64,000 bases of DNA from Notospermus geniculatus (taxonomy: Eukaryota; Nemertea; Pilidiophora; Heteronemertea; Lineidae): positions 84,575 to 148,574 of the forward strand of contig NMRB01000554.1 in the NCBI GenBank assembly GCA_002633025.1. The letters are read 5' to 3'. This document shows, one piece after another, positions 42,501-51,800 of this stretch. The position numbers and the translations under genes are program-made. The notes beneath the pieces were generated by a model. It was not told the DNA's origin and did no database searches. It saw only the letters and a program-made list of their open reading frames with translations. Each line of letters begins with the position of its first letter. The first letter of the stretch is position 1.

Positions 42501-43800
42501 AGGAAATGACCGAGGTGGTTCGTTCCGAGTTGCATCTCAAATCCGTCAGACGTCTTCATCGCGGGACACGCCATCACTCCTGAAAAAAATACAATGTTTG
42601 GCCAGCTCATTTGGTCTTTAGTAAATTAGCCTCATTCCCGTCCAACCGGTATAGAGGTTCTTCACATGACGTCACACCCTAATTAGCATAGGCCTAGAAT
42701 TCATAGGATCTGCGCGCGGCCATATTGGCATCCTCTCAAAACAGGGTCATTCAGACGCATCTCCTAGGTCACACCTCTTCTGACTACTTTGGTGGGTATG
42801 CCAACGCATATTAGCCCTTTTTACACGGTGCCAGTGCGTTCCGGATCGAGAGTAGATCGAGGAGGGTTCGGTTATTTTTCCCCTTGTAAAAGCGAAACAA
42901 CTGACCTCCACCTTCATCGGGCCAGTTCAGTTCGCCGCGTGAGTATCGGGAAGGTGGAGGTAGTTTCAGGCCGGTTATTCTCTCGTCACAGTGTAAAAGC
43001 GAACCCACCTCCACCGGCCTCGTGCGGGATTCAGCACGTTACACATGAATGGCATCACTGGCGCATTGCTGTAAGTTACCTGTGAAGAAATCACGCACGA
43101 GATTTCTCAAGCACTGCTCATGTTGTTAGAAGCATAAGCGATAACTGTAAATGTTGATACACGCCATCTGGTGGCACGCATTTGAACGAACCGACCTCGA
43201 ACTAGATCGAGGCGGGTTCGGTAACCCGCCCCGTGTAAAAGCGATCAATCCATCCTGAACCGAACCGAACCCGCCCGAGGAGGGTGGAGGTAGGTTTCCT
43301 CGAACCAGCTCCGTGTAAAAAGGGCTATTATGATTGGTCGAGAAATACGAATTCGCTTACCAGACGTAAATGCGGGTGTGCAGTTTGCAAGAAATAAAAT
43401 GGCGGGAGGGGGAGTCGAAACGCTGAAAGAAATCACGTAGGCCTAGGCCTAGGCCTATTTGCTGACATTCCTCGTACATACCAGCATTATTCAGCAGAAC
43501 ATCTAACTTCTTCTCATTTTCATTAATTTCCTCTGAAAATTGCCTCACAGACGCCAGGGATGCCAAGTCGAGCTTCTTTACTACAACGTCATTGTTGCCC
43601 GTCGCCTGCCTGATCTCCGCCGCCACCTGCTCTCCTTCTTCCATGTTGCGGCACGCCATGATGACTCTGGCTCCACGGCCAGCGATATCCAGTGCCGACT
43701 CTTTTCCGATTCCGCTGTTCGCTCCAGTGATGATTACTGTCTTCCCCGACATGGAAGCTGTGCTGGTGCATACACCACCGGCAAAGTATCGACGCAACAT
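30450..43800 (-). CDS. Retinol dehydrogenase-like SDR (RDH11-14 type), five exons
   Basis: Exons on the minus strand are 43800-43482, 42579-42419, 38466-38349, 30971-30764 and 30549-30450, 906 nt in all, encoding 301 residues. All junctions have GT and AG and the phases agree (1, 0, 1, 2). Visible SDR features: cofactor motif TGANSGIG at residues 25-32, NNAG at 104-107, and the catalytic set S155, Y180, K184 (Y-R-Q-S-K). L-H-P-G-V lies in exon 4 and G-K-Y-F-A-D-C spans exons 4-5, both typical of the RDH11/12/13/14 group, which reduce or oxidise retinoids and lipid aldehydes with NADP(H). Family length fits. The N-terminus has a short basic leader (M-L-R-R-Y-F) that could suggest membrane or mitochondrial association; this is inference. 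Intron 3 (7.4 kb) holds a LINE. Exon 3 has a second identical copy at 39962-39845. Exact orthology is not resolved. Confidence 0.92.
30764..30971 (-). CDS. SDR gene exon 4
   Basis: 208 nt between CCACAG and GTAAGT. It encodes [12 protein letters not shown], then [10 protein letters not shown] and V-S-G-K-Y-F, the substrate-side loop and the conserved E-G-A-(Q) segment. Confidence 0.93.
31183..31730. mobile_element. Foldback MITE opened by three serial TTAA insertions
   Basis: The outer arms (31183-31239 and 31672-31730; AGCCTGGCGCACACGAGCGC and complement) meet at a central TTAA. Into it three MITEs were inserted head to tail: 31244-31382, 31387-31534 and 31539-31667. Each has its own inverted ends and each junction is a single TTAA (31240, 31383, 31535, 31668). 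Confidence 0.9.
31752..31953. mobile_element. MITE, about 200 bp (AAGGCCTCGTTCACACGGGC)
   Basis: Inverted ends of about 50 bp. The right edge reads CCTTAA, again a TTAA-type site. Confidence 0.85.
32064..32221. mobile_element. MITE family H, copy 1
   Basis: Contains the family H core CAATGCCTGTGAAAACCGC and TTTTGGATAATCCTTCGA between inverted GGATTCCGCTGCGGTTTGCG ends. Family H recurs about ten times up to 42.3 kb. Confidence 0.88.
32479..33393. mobile_element. Foldback element, about 200-bp arms
   Basis: Left arm 32479-32690 (TGTACAGTCTTTCAAATAAG ... GGTCCAGAAATTAAC) is inverted at 33187-33393. The interior carries a sequence (32668-32950) that recurs at 57925-58197 and is itself rich in TATCAAAATTTTGA-type palindromes. 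Confidence 0.88.
33519..33912. mobile_element. Foldback element, 87-bp arms
   Basis: Left TACTGTATAATATGACTTAT ... TGGCCTGGATCG-type arm is inverted at 33826-33912. It lies immediately upstream of the LINE ORF1 start. Confidence 0.88.
33920..34426 (+). pseudogene. LINE ORF1, N-terminal part
   Basis: Encodes a coiled coil (leucine/isoleucine heptads through about residue 95) followed by an RNA-binding region with [10 protein letters not shown] and [13 protein letters not shown], as in L1-type ORF1p (Transposase_22-like). ORF1p binds the element's RNA as a chaperone. The frame is intact up to K-D-K-D-K-V at 34426, where a TIR element enters; the rest continues at 35456. Confidence 0.88.
34428..35452. 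mobile_element. TIR element inserted in LINE ORF1 (1,025 bp)
   Basis: Ends are CCTTAGTCAATAATAAATGC and its near-complement, with GTAC on both sides (34424-34427, 35453-35456). Arms extend about 260 bp, including GGCCAAAATATCATG. Removal restores the ORF1 frame exactly. Confidence 0.9.
35456..35698 (+). pseudogene. LINE ORF1, C-terminal part
   Basis: Continues ORF1 in frame after the insertion with R-K-N-G-K-N-L-K, then [11 protein letters not shown] and [11 protein letters not shown], the C-terminal domain signature of L1-type ORF1p. It ends at TAG 35696-35698. The following ORF2 is in the same frame. Confidence 0.88.
35699..36610 (+). pseudogene. LINE ORF2 endonuclease domain
   Basis: An apurinic-type (EEP) endonuclease that would nick target DNA. 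Motifs in order: S-L-N-V-C-G-L-S-N (catalytic N), F-Q-E-S-K-T-D (E), Y-V-P-P-E, M-G-D-F-N-A (D, N), V-D-Y-V-I-S-S (D) and S-D-V-H-S-G (SDH). All key residues are present. There is no ATG before the first motif; the frame is continuous with ORF1 across one UAG. The frame ends at 36610, before the reverse transcriptase. Confidence 0.9.
36611..37105 (+). other. LINE RT region, collapsed, with N-gap 36889-37105
   Basis: About 280 readable bases with the words K-V-A-G-P-E just before the position where RT motif 1 should lie, then 217 N. The space is far too short for a reverse transcriptase core, so it was deleted or lost in assembly. Confidence 0.6.
37106..37959 (+). pseudogene. LINE ORF2 C-terminal region
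   Basis: Encodes [23 protein letters not shown] and M-V-Y-G-E-L-G, followed by a Cys/His segment E-F-C-D-D-N ... F-H-F-L-L-E-C. These are standard post-RT features of invertebrate non-LTR elements. Stop at 37957-37959. The last 300 bp are repeated at 39133-39449. Confidence 0.9.
38108..38298. mobile_element. MITE family H, copy 2
   Basis: TTAAAGGCCCGTTTCCGCTA and the complement enclose the core TTTGGATAATCCTTCGATGG and CCAATGCCTGTGAAAACCGC. Sits directly after the LINE tail. Confidence 0.9.
38349..38466 (-). CDS. SDR gene exon 3 (copy nearer exon 4)
   Basis: 118 nt from an acceptor ending TTTTCAGAG to the donor GTAAGC. Encodes G-K-I-H-F-D-D-L and the active-site helix S-Y-R-Q-S-K-L-A-N, then L-A-K-R-L-E-G. 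Starts in phase 0 and ends in phase 1, so it fits between exons 2 and 4. Confidence 0.92.
38525..38885. mobile_element. MITE family H, copies 3 and 4 in tandem
   Basis: Two elements (38525-38713 and 38711-38885) abut at CCTTAA. The second is more divergent (CACCATTTGGAGACTCCTTC). Confidence 0.85.
39133..39577 (+). pseudogene. Duplicated LINE 3' end
   Basis: Second copy of the ORF2 C-terminal 90 codons plus AATAAA and GAAATT tail, created by the tandem duplication. Confidence 0.9.
39604..39794. mobile_element. MITE family H, copy 5
   Basis: Duplicate of 38108-38298 with a few substitutions. Confidence 0.9.
39845..39962 (-). CDS. SDR exon 3, duplicate copy
   Basis: Same sequence, acceptor and donor as 38349-38466. 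Because the exon is 118 nt (not a multiple of 3), including both copies would shift the frame; only one can be used per transcript. No substitution in the coding part was seen. Confidence 0.88.
40021..40381. mobile_element. MITE family H, copies 6 and 7
   Basis: Duplicate of 38525-38885 in unit 2. Confidence 0.88.
40730..40866. mobile_element. MITE family H, copy 8, internally deleted
   Basis: TGGTTTCCACTCC ... GTAGTGGAAACGGGC ends with only part of the core; the central half is in the opposite orientation to copies 2-7. Confidence 0.8.
40867..41321. mobile_element. MITE (GCGTTCACCGGACA) with family H copy 9 inside
   Basis: GCTGCGTTCACCGGACACCC at the left pairs with the complement near 41290-41320. 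A complete family H copy (40930-41102) is nested in it, and a GGAATGCGGAAGCG hairpin lies at 41232-41290. Confidence 0.75.
41321..42339. mobile_element. MITE family H, copy 10, split by insertion
   Basis: The left half (41321-41409) and right half (42253-42339) together make one family H element; 41410-42252 was inserted between them and contains a tRNA-like segment. Confidence 0.82.
41912..42005 (-). pseudogene. tRNA-like segment with long variable arm
   Basis: On the minus strand TTTGGCCTAGTGG and GGGTTCGAATCTGG resemble A and B boxes about 60 bp apart, compatible with a Ser/Leu-type tRNA shape. Acceptor pairing is not convincing. Confidence 0.45.
42419..42579 (-). CDS. SDR gene exon 2
   Basis: 161 nt between TTTTCAG and GTAAGA. 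Encodes [25 protein letters not shown] and R-I-V-N-V-S-S-L-A (catalytic S155). Starts phase 1, ends phase 0. Confidence 0.94.
42812..43327. mobile_element. Lattice element with GTGTAAAAGCGA words
   Basis: TAGCCCTTTTTACACGG at the left and its complement at the right. The interior repeats TGTAAAAGCGAAC, ACCTCCACC and GAACCCGCC words in both orientations. It lies in intron 1 of the SDR gene. Confidence 0.85.
43482..43800 (-). CDS. SDR gene exon 1
   Basis: ATG at 43800; 319 nt to the donor GTATGT. It encodes the basic leader, [15 protein letters not shown], the basic M-A-C-R-N motif that favours NADP(H), the [10 protein letters not shown] segment and V-L-L-N-N-A-G. An alternative start is the Met at residue 17, just before the Rossmann fold. 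Confidence 0.94.
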
Positions 43801-43861
43801 GGCCGCACTTACAACTAAAACATATGAAAATCAAACGGATTACCGGTAGGCTAGGCCTTAA

Positions 43862-44157
43862 GCCCCATTTAGACGATCATACTTTTGTTCAAATTTCCAT
43901 TATACATTTGTATGATGATGTTCAAGGTCACTAAAACACTTGTTTACGCCATTATTAGGTCTTTTGTCCAAGGTTGTTCATGAATGTTTCGGAAAATTTG
44001 GAGGGAAATCACCTTTCCATCATGGACTCTCACAGAAGGTTGCTCTCTATTGGAGCTCCAACCTATTGTTCAGCGTAGGGTGAGAAGGAGAGTGAAAGCA
44101 CCATGTGTGGGTTATGATGAAAACTTATGAACAAAGTATGATCGTCTAAATGGGCCT
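43862..44157. mobile_element. TTAA-type MITE, about 296 bp
   Basis: After TTAA; ends GCCCCATTTAGACGATCATA and the complement. It lies 60 bp upstream of the SDR start codon and may overlap its promoter. Confidence 0.85.
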
Positions 44158-44474
44158 TAGGATGCAAGTCGGCGCCTCCCCTCCGAGCCCAAACTCACGA
44201 AATCCACGGTGATGACATCACTCGTCTTGCCCTTAACGTGTTGCTACTCCTCCTCTCCTTGGCTACACCACTGTCGAGTGCGAAATCAACGGCACCAATC
44301 AGAATACCTGTCATGCCTGTTACTCACTAACGAGTAGAATGATTGGCTACTGGGAAGGGTCAGGACTCGGGTCAGCTTTCAGAGGATACACGTCCGATAA
44401 TGACGCACGTGACAGAATTGCGTCTCGTGATCCCTCGGTGCCACCTTAGGCCTACTTACGCTGAAGGGGCTATT

Positions 44475-45914
44475 GTCGTCCTGGGTACACATATAGTGTA
44501 CCCAGGTTCGATGTCGTCAAGTGAAATTGTACCCTGGGTCCACTTTCTTATTACGTCGATAACAGTGGGTTGGTTTCGAATGATGGGAAATGTACCTCTC
44601 TCCATGGTTCGGGTGTGTTTGGTACACGCTCCGAGTCACAGTTCGTTCGAGCCTGCCCGGGTCCGCATTTCAATGGAGAAGGTGCGCAAGTGCAGAAAGC
44701 GTCATGGGAGACGTTATAATTCCCTGAGTCAGCACCCGGGCAACCAGGCGGCGGCGTAGTCTGTCGTATACACCAAACTTAAATTTGGCCCACATAATAA
44801 TTGCCATCTTCACTGAGTTCAGGTCAAGACTCGGCTTCTCCTCCCTTGACCTTCACGCAAGCAAACCACATTCCGTGTTCAAGGATTTCCCCGTCCCAGA
44901 AATAGCAACCAATCACGGCAGAGCTTGCATCGGCAGCTCGGGTATGATGACGAGATGGCCGGCTCGATGAAACTTTAGTCGAATCCAAAGTCTGCATGCA
45001 AGGACTTACAAGTACTAAAAAAGAAGCCGCGAAGGCAATATTCGATGGAGACTATTTGTTATTCTGTTGTAGGACTGTCAGTGGGAAGTCAATTATGTGC
45101 CAGCAGGCCAAGTGTTGTCCGCTACGAAGTTGAACGGCGTACTCGTATTGAATAAATTACCGCATGAGAACCGAGGCTTCTGATTGGTCGCACGAGAAAA
45201 TCCCAAAGCGTTGAACACGGAATCTGGTTGCTTGCTGCAGAGTGTAGGAAGAGGTTAGCGATTTCTACACGATGCATTATGCAGAATGAATAATTGCACG
45301 CTCTGCATTCTCAAATCCACGTCTTATACTTCAGTTTTTACGGTCTTCATCGTTCCCCATGCGTTCCAGCCTCAAACGCGCCTTAGTCTTGGAGCACAGG
45401 CTATTTTTGTCATTCTCGAAAAATTGTTTACATAACCATATCGCAGCGGTGTTCCAAATATGACGTCAGTTTGCTTCGCAGATTGGCTGCGGTGCGGCGT
45501 TCCGGGAACATGGCGTCCAGCTTCTGATTTAGAGACCTCGGAGCGAGGTTGTTCTCCGTGAAGTCACTTGATATTGTGCATGTAAGATAGCCGCACAAAA
45601 AGTTCAAGAAGAGAAGTTAAAAGAATTTTGTTTTTGCGTAGCTGGACAGTTAATCAACTCGCCAGATGGACACGAAAACGTGTCATTCCCATGTACATGT
45701 ACATGTATGTGTGCATGGCCATGATGGTGTGTCTGATCATGTGTCATAGCAACAGTAGCACCTGGCGGAGGATCGTGAAACCTACGCTAATTCACGTTTC
45801 TGACGAGATCTTGAGAAAGCTCGTCCCTGTCTGGGTACAGTTTGTAAGAAGAAAGTGGACCCAGGCAATTTCACTTGACGACATCGAACCTGGGTACACT
45901 ATACCCAGGACGAA
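44475..45914. mobile_element. TIR element, GTCGTCCTGGGTACAC ends
   Basis: A left arm of about 75 bp (GTCGTCCTGGGTACACATAT ... GGGTCCACTTTCTT) is inverted at 45840-45914. The first 13 bases match the ends of the element at 55564-56210. The interior includes 45170-45290, an inverted copy of about 27745-27870. Confidence 0.88.
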
Positions 45915-46078
45915 AAGCCCTTCAGCCTTACTTACCAGTTACGACTCCTGTCCACAATAACTTGGACTTTAGAAATGCCTCGGTGTCCAACTGGTATTAT
46001 CCTTTGAAATAGTGATTTGATATCGAAATAGGTCATGTTATGTGTTAGACGACAATGAGCCCATGCGGACATGAAGCG

Positions 46079-46575
46079 CCGATATGCCAAGTCAATTAAT
46101 ACACCACTCACCAGTTTTATTATCAGAAAGTCAGTAGACAGCGTATGCCACATGTGCATGTACAGCTTATACGAATGCATTGACCTCTGGAACACTAGGC
46201 TACAATCAATAAAGACGATTGCTCCCGCCTTACATCATTGTATATAATATATGTGTTAATGTTACATGTTATGAGCTATTCAGTCAGTCACTAGGCTAGC
46301 CTGTGCATATAGAACATGTTCACAGTAGAGTAGGATATGCGAAGTCAATTAATACACCACTCACCAGTTTTATTATCAGAAAGTCAGCAGACAGCGTATG
46401 CTACATGTAGACGTATGCATCGACCTGTGGAACATACAATCAATAAAGACGATTGCTCCCGACTTACATCATTGTATATAATGTCTGTGTTACATGTTAC
46501 ATGTTATGAGCTATTTAGTCAATCACTAGCAAGGTTAGCCTGTGTATATAGAACATTTTCACAGTAGAGTAGGCC
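46079..46575. repeat. About 250-bp tandem duplication
   Basis: Two units (46079-46333, 46334-46575) with AAGTCAATTAATACACCACT and ATAAAGACGATTGCTCCCG; they differ by small indels. Confidence 0.9.
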
Positions 46576-47126
46576 TTCATGTGAATGGGAACGCAAATGA
46601 CAGAAAAAAAGACACTGAATAACCTATACATGTAAAGGCATATTTTCACTATCAATGTATTGTTTAAAAACTCGTTACATCAAATTTGACTAAAACTAGG
46701 CCGGGAACTAGGCCTAGTAATGTTCGCCGGACACGCACAAATTTTCATTTGTAGGCCCTAAACGATTTTTGGAAATTCAAATTTAGGGCCTATATACAGA
46801 CCCTGTTGTACGGAATCACATCATACAATTTTTTTGAAAATTCATCAGATTCGAATCGGCATATACCCTACACTTTGTCAGATGAAACCGTGTTCTCGGA
46901 TTGTTGCTACACTCGTCCCCAGTGGCCTCGAGCTTAATACTACGCTGTCAACCACTGGCACAGATGGGGCCTAATGTTTCCGAACGCTAGATGGCGCAAA
47001 ATGTCATCAACCAATCAGCGACCAGTATTTCACGCAACTAGGGGAAAACCTGAAAAATTTTATTATTGGCTGATCGCTCATTGGCTGGTTGATCGAACCC
47101 GTTCGTCAACAACTGGTAGTGACATC
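46576..47126. other. Intergenic, nothing recognised
   Basis: No exon or inverted repeat of note except TAGGGCC-type short inverted words near 46753-46790. Confidence 0.4.
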
Positions 47127-47258
47127 TAGGCCCATATTTTCAAAGCTGTTTTTACGCTAAAATGCATTTTAGTCCAGCACTTGCATGCCTATAAGCATGT
47201 AAGTGCTGGACTAAAATGCATTTTAGCGTTAAAACAGCTTTGGAAATATGGGCCCTAG
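47127..47258. mobile_element. Foldback MITE with AAAATGCATTTTAG
   Basis: Arms of about 60 bp, GGCCCATATTTTCAAAGCTG ... CTAAAATGCATTTTAGTCCA, and complement. Related pieces occur in introns at about 50685-50990 and 52015-52330. Confidence 0.9.
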
Positions 47259-47615
47259 TGTTCAGAAACGGACTTCGGCACCAAGTGTTTCAGTGGTGAA
47301 GGTGACAGCTTCGAGCGGAGGCCGATACCGCTGAATTATTGAGTGTAGGTTGTTGCAGGCAAAACTCACCGATCGACGAAGGAGATTCTCTTCCGCGTGA
47401 AGGGAAATAATTTCAGGCTGATGCAATTCGTACCGGTACCTTCTGCCGGAGAACGCCAGTTGCAATACAGGTACGTCGGATCGATGTTTATGAATGACGA
47501 TACATGTAGTTCAAAATCTAGGTTTCGTTTGTGTTCATCGATCACTGACCCTGCCATGCATGACCAACAAAACTCTGTAGGCCTAGGCCTAAAGCGGGCC
47601 ATACACGATCAATCT

Positions 47616-47738
47616 TAGGGAGGTTTCGCAAGCGCCGGGTTAGGCCCTACGACGACGTTTATCTATTGTGTAGGTATACCCAAACAATAGATAAACGTCG
47701 TCGTATGGCCTAACCGGGCGCTTGCGAAACCTCCCTAT
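47616..47738. mobile_element. MITE, AGGGAGGTTTCGCAAGCGCC ends
   Basis: Two almost perfect 50-bp arms (with ACGACGTTTATCTATTG) around a TGTAGGTATACCC centre. Confidence 0.9.
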
Positions 47739-47784
47739 TATTGCACAATATGCGGCCTAAGATAGGGGCATGTATGGCAAGCCG

Positions 47785-48128
47785 TTTGTTCATTTAATCA
47801 AATAAACCAGGTTTTTTATTTTTGAAAACTAGGTTTCTTTTACTCCATTGCAAAGAATCTTGTTTTTTTTAAACTTGGTTTTTTAGCCAACTGTTCATTG
47901 ATTCAAAAATTCTAGTTTTTTACCTGAGTGGAAAAAAACTTGTTTGGGGGAAACGTGTGTTTTTAAAAAACTGTTTTTTTAAAAATAAACTTGTTTTTTT
48001 TAAGAAACATAGTTTTTTTTATAAAGTTGGTTTATTTTGATACAACTCGTCATTTGTCCAATAAAAGGAAAAACGGGTTTTTTTGCAAGCCGTTTGTTCA
48101 TTTAATCAAATAAACCTGTTTTTTAAAA
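47785..48128. repeat. AAACTNGGTTTTTT lattice between direct repeats
   Basis: A 35-bp direct repeat (GCAAGCCGTTTGTTCATTTA) brackets a series of AAAACTAGGTTT / AAACTTGTTTTTT words, reminiscent of 2440-3220. Confidence 0.75.
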
Positions 48129-48129
48129 C

Positions 48130-48265
48130 TATAACCCAATGGAATGCGGAAGTCATGTAATGTGGCAGAGCTTTGCGGTTTTAATCATGGCTGTCGATCA
48201 TTTTCCCGATTGTTCGCGTGTAATTAAAGTTTCAATATCCTAACTTCCGTATTCCATTGGGTCGG
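48130..48265. mobile_element. MITE, AACCCAATGGAATGCGGAAG ends
   Basis: Inverted ends of about 20 bp; non-coding centre. Confidence 0.75.
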
Positions 48266-48547
48266 AGTTCTGTGGAGGCTGGTTTACATGTATGCACCTT
48301 AATTCATCATGGAACAATAGATGTGGTCACTCTTGACAGGGAGACATCAAAATCATGTTGTAAAAAAGGACTGCAACACATCTGTGTTTTTTATCCTCCT
48401 AAAGCCTAGTTCATACTTCCACGCAAGACCATCGGCGTCCGACGCCCGATCAAATCTTGACGCCGACTTCGCGGAGTTGCCGAAATGGGCCAATGTCTTA
48501 TCTCTAGCCATTGCCAAAAATTAGCAAGTCTGGGAATCTCAAGCACT

Positions 48548-48805
48548 TTATTTCGTGCAGACGACGCATGTCAGTTCAAGAGCATGCACGTATGGCTGGC
48601 AGGGCAACGAACCACACGCTCCTTGCACGTGATACATCAGGGCGCCGTCGTCATTTCGGAATCCACCTTCATTCCCAGCTTCTGGGGCATGGTCGACGCA
48701 GACGAAGGCTGTTCTACCCTTGTGACCGTAGTGTTCAGTCATCAAGTAACCCCAGTATTCCATGGTCCAGCCTGTGGTACATTCCTTCGTTCCAGGAATC
48801 ATGAT
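48548..48805 (-). CDS. Collagen-C4-like gene exon 5 (terminal)
   Basis: Begins at ATC after ACCAACAG and ends TAA at 48548. Encodes I-M-I-P-G-T-K-E-C through L-T-C-V-V-C-T-K, the C-terminal half of the module with eight cysteines. Confidence 0.92.
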   Translation of the reverse strand: MMIPGTKECTTGWTMEYWGYLMTEHYGHKGRTAFVCVDHAPEAGNEGGFRNDDGALMYHVQGACGSLPCQPYVHALELTCVVCTK

Positions 48806-51800
48806 CTGTTGGTGAGAAACCGAGCGACATTAGTGGGAATTGTCGCAAACCTGACGAAATACGAAATTGGACTTCATTTCCATGACGTAATGTAAGGAGA
48901 TGGTTGGTACCATGCACAAAGATTGCCTGTTGGAAGAGCATCTTTTAGCGTATGACGTTAGACCGATAGAGTTGCGGTGTATATTAAACTTTGAAATTAA
49001 TCTTTCGTTTCCACTACGTAGCTACGAAGTGGAATTTTAAATAATCAAGATGCACCAAAACTCTCTCGGTCTTACATGGTATGCTAAAGATGCTCTTGCC
49101 GATATTTGTGGTACCAACCATGTCCAGAAATCCTCTAGATCATGGGAATGAAGTAGAAATTCGTATCTCGTACTTTGTACTTTGTATTTCATAAGATTTG
49201 CGAAACTTGCTAGTGCTGGGTTCGGTTTTGCCCGAACACTGAACTACACCTGTCATGTCAATATGGCGGTCAGAGGACGAGTCAGATTGCAGTACTGAAC
49301 TGGAATTTAGTTTATTGGAAAATCAAGTCTTTTGTGGTTCAAGGGATCATTTACAGAGCCCTTTATCACGAGATAAAATGAGTCTCTAGCCTACTGTTTT
49401 GTCCCTAAAATAAGTTTCTTTGCTACTCGAACACAGAATGGGTACCAGTTTTCTAAGGCTGGAGCACTTTTGCATCGACTGGAGATAACTGCAACTGGGG
49501 TCTCATTCTGAATTAGAGACAAAGTCTGCTCATTTTGAGTTTTCTCAGTTCTCCAGTCGATGGGACAGGGCATCAGCTGGAGAAAATTGGAAACAAACCC
49601 GAGGGGAACCAAAATCTACTCATGTGAGCAGCTCGGTGGTGTGGTGGTTCTGACTTGCGATCAGAGGGTCCTGGGTTCGAAACCCACTGGGTGTGAAACG
49701 TTTTTTTTATATATGGAGACATCACTTGTTTATTTGATTCGAGACCACAGACCATCCGGTGGAAACAGCTGAGAATCATTTTAACCAGTTGGAGACAATG
49801 TCATCTCAAGTGGAGACCTAGTATGTCTATTCGAGTTGCAAAAGAAACTCATTTTAGGGACAAGAGGTGAGATCGTTTTTTCTTTCTGTGTTGTCACGTT
49901 GTGATTACAGCATCGAATGTGAATTTTCTGTCTTACCATGCTTGGTCTTTGACTCAGACAAACAGCGCATTTGACGTCCGAGTCGTGAAGTGGATTCGGG
50001 TCTGCATTGGTCTTGTCGAAAATGTCTGCAGTTGAACCACTTATTTGAAGTTCAGCTCCATATATGTAAGCCGTGGCATCCTCGCCAGGTTTATGGGCAG
50101 CATACTTTGGTGCATCGGACAGACAGATATATCCTGCACCGCCACCGGTATGCGTGTAGTGTTGGCCACCAGCAAACCCTGTCGCGAAGAAAGGGGAAAG
50201 CCAATAGAACAAGTAAACAACCTTGACAGTGATTAGGCCTATATTTGATTGTACAAACTGGTCCTGGTGTTGATGGCTATTAAGCAGATAAGGTACATGT
50301 AGGCCTATTTCACTACCTTTTTGAGATAACCCTTCAAAATCTGCCAAAATAGTCAACAGCACAAGCGGTTAGATTTCTATCAGATCGTTTGGCAAACACA
50401 GCCTCGTTTTGGATACCGGATGTGCGCAGAACTGCCCGAAGTTTGACGACTTTGGATTTGTCTATCGGACGATGGGCGTAAGAGTCCGTGCTATACCACG
50501 TAAACAGTAGATATATCTTACCTGCATACACAAGCTCTGACAACCCCGTGGGACATGTTGACCTGCCCCAGCGGGTGTAGACGGCGCCACCTGTAATCAC
50601 CAAATGAAGGATTGAAAATACTCGGGAGGGGATGGGGATGTGGATGATTAATTTCTTGCAGCAGTGCCATTGGCCTGCAAATGCTAGACTAAAATGCATT
50701 TTAGCAAAAACAACTTTGAAAATATGGGCCTTGGATTCTGTCGCTGTGACAAGACAATCCAATAGGAAGTCAGACATGCCCCAACCTTGCTCTCGCGAAA
50801 ACGCTTTTTAAGGGAGATTTAAAATACTTTTTAGCCTTAAAACCCTTTGGAAAATATGAAAGTAAAGATGCGTTTTCGTCGGAGCGTTCTAAAATTAAAA
50901 CAACTTCGAAAATATGATTTTTCCTAAAATCATTGTTTTATCTTTTTAAAATGTATTTTTTCGTTAAAACAGCTTTGAAAATATCGGCCATATCGTCTAG
51001 AAATGGCCGATTGTCATAGGTATGTATTTTACAACAAATATTTCTTACCGATAGGGCTGTTCCTCGACGAACTGATGGACCGCTTCTGTCTGCCTTTCCC
51101 AATGATGTCCTACATGTACAAAGGACGATGAATGATAAGACCCTAGGCCTACTCAGTTAGAAAGTCTACATGTGTATGAACAACAGGATATTCCATATCG
51201 AAGTATTAAAAAAACGTCCTATAAAGGGTGGCCCAAAAAACGCAACCGCATACTTCTACAACACTTGCACCTATATCATTGGTACGTATGGATGGGGAAT
51301 TTTCTTAGGAGCAGAAATGACGTCCGAGTCGTGAAGTGGATTCGGGTCTGCATTGGTCTTGTCGAAAATGTCTGCAGTTGAACCACTTATTTGAAGTTCA
51401 GCTCCATATGTAAGCCGTGGCATCCTCACCAGGTTTATTGGCAGCATACTTTGGTGCATCGGACAGACAGACATATCCTGCACCGCCACCGGTATGCGTG
51501 TAGTGTTGGCCACCAGCAAACCCTGTCGCGAAGAAAGGTGAAAGCCAATAGAACAAGTAAACAACCTTGACAGTGATTAGGCCTATATTTGATTGTACAA
51601 ACTGGTCCAGGTGTTGATGGCTATTAAGCAGATAAGGTGCATGTATTTCACTACCGTTTTGAGATAACCCTTCAAAATCTGCCAAAATAGTCAACAGCAC
51701 AAGCGGTTAGATTTCTATCACATCGTTTGGCAAACACAGCCTCGTTTTGGATACCGGATGTGCGCAGAACTGCCCGAAGTTTGACGATTTTCGATTTGTC

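Noticed and set aside
44343-44759. 138-codon plus-strand open frame
   Set aside because: It crosses the TIR of the element at 44475-45914, has no family motif and no splice context.
49781-50362. 193-codon continuous minus-strand frame as an unspliced gene
   Set aside because: Splice signals at 50178 and 49937, matching duplicate exons and domain order show that only the 242-nt exon within it is coding.
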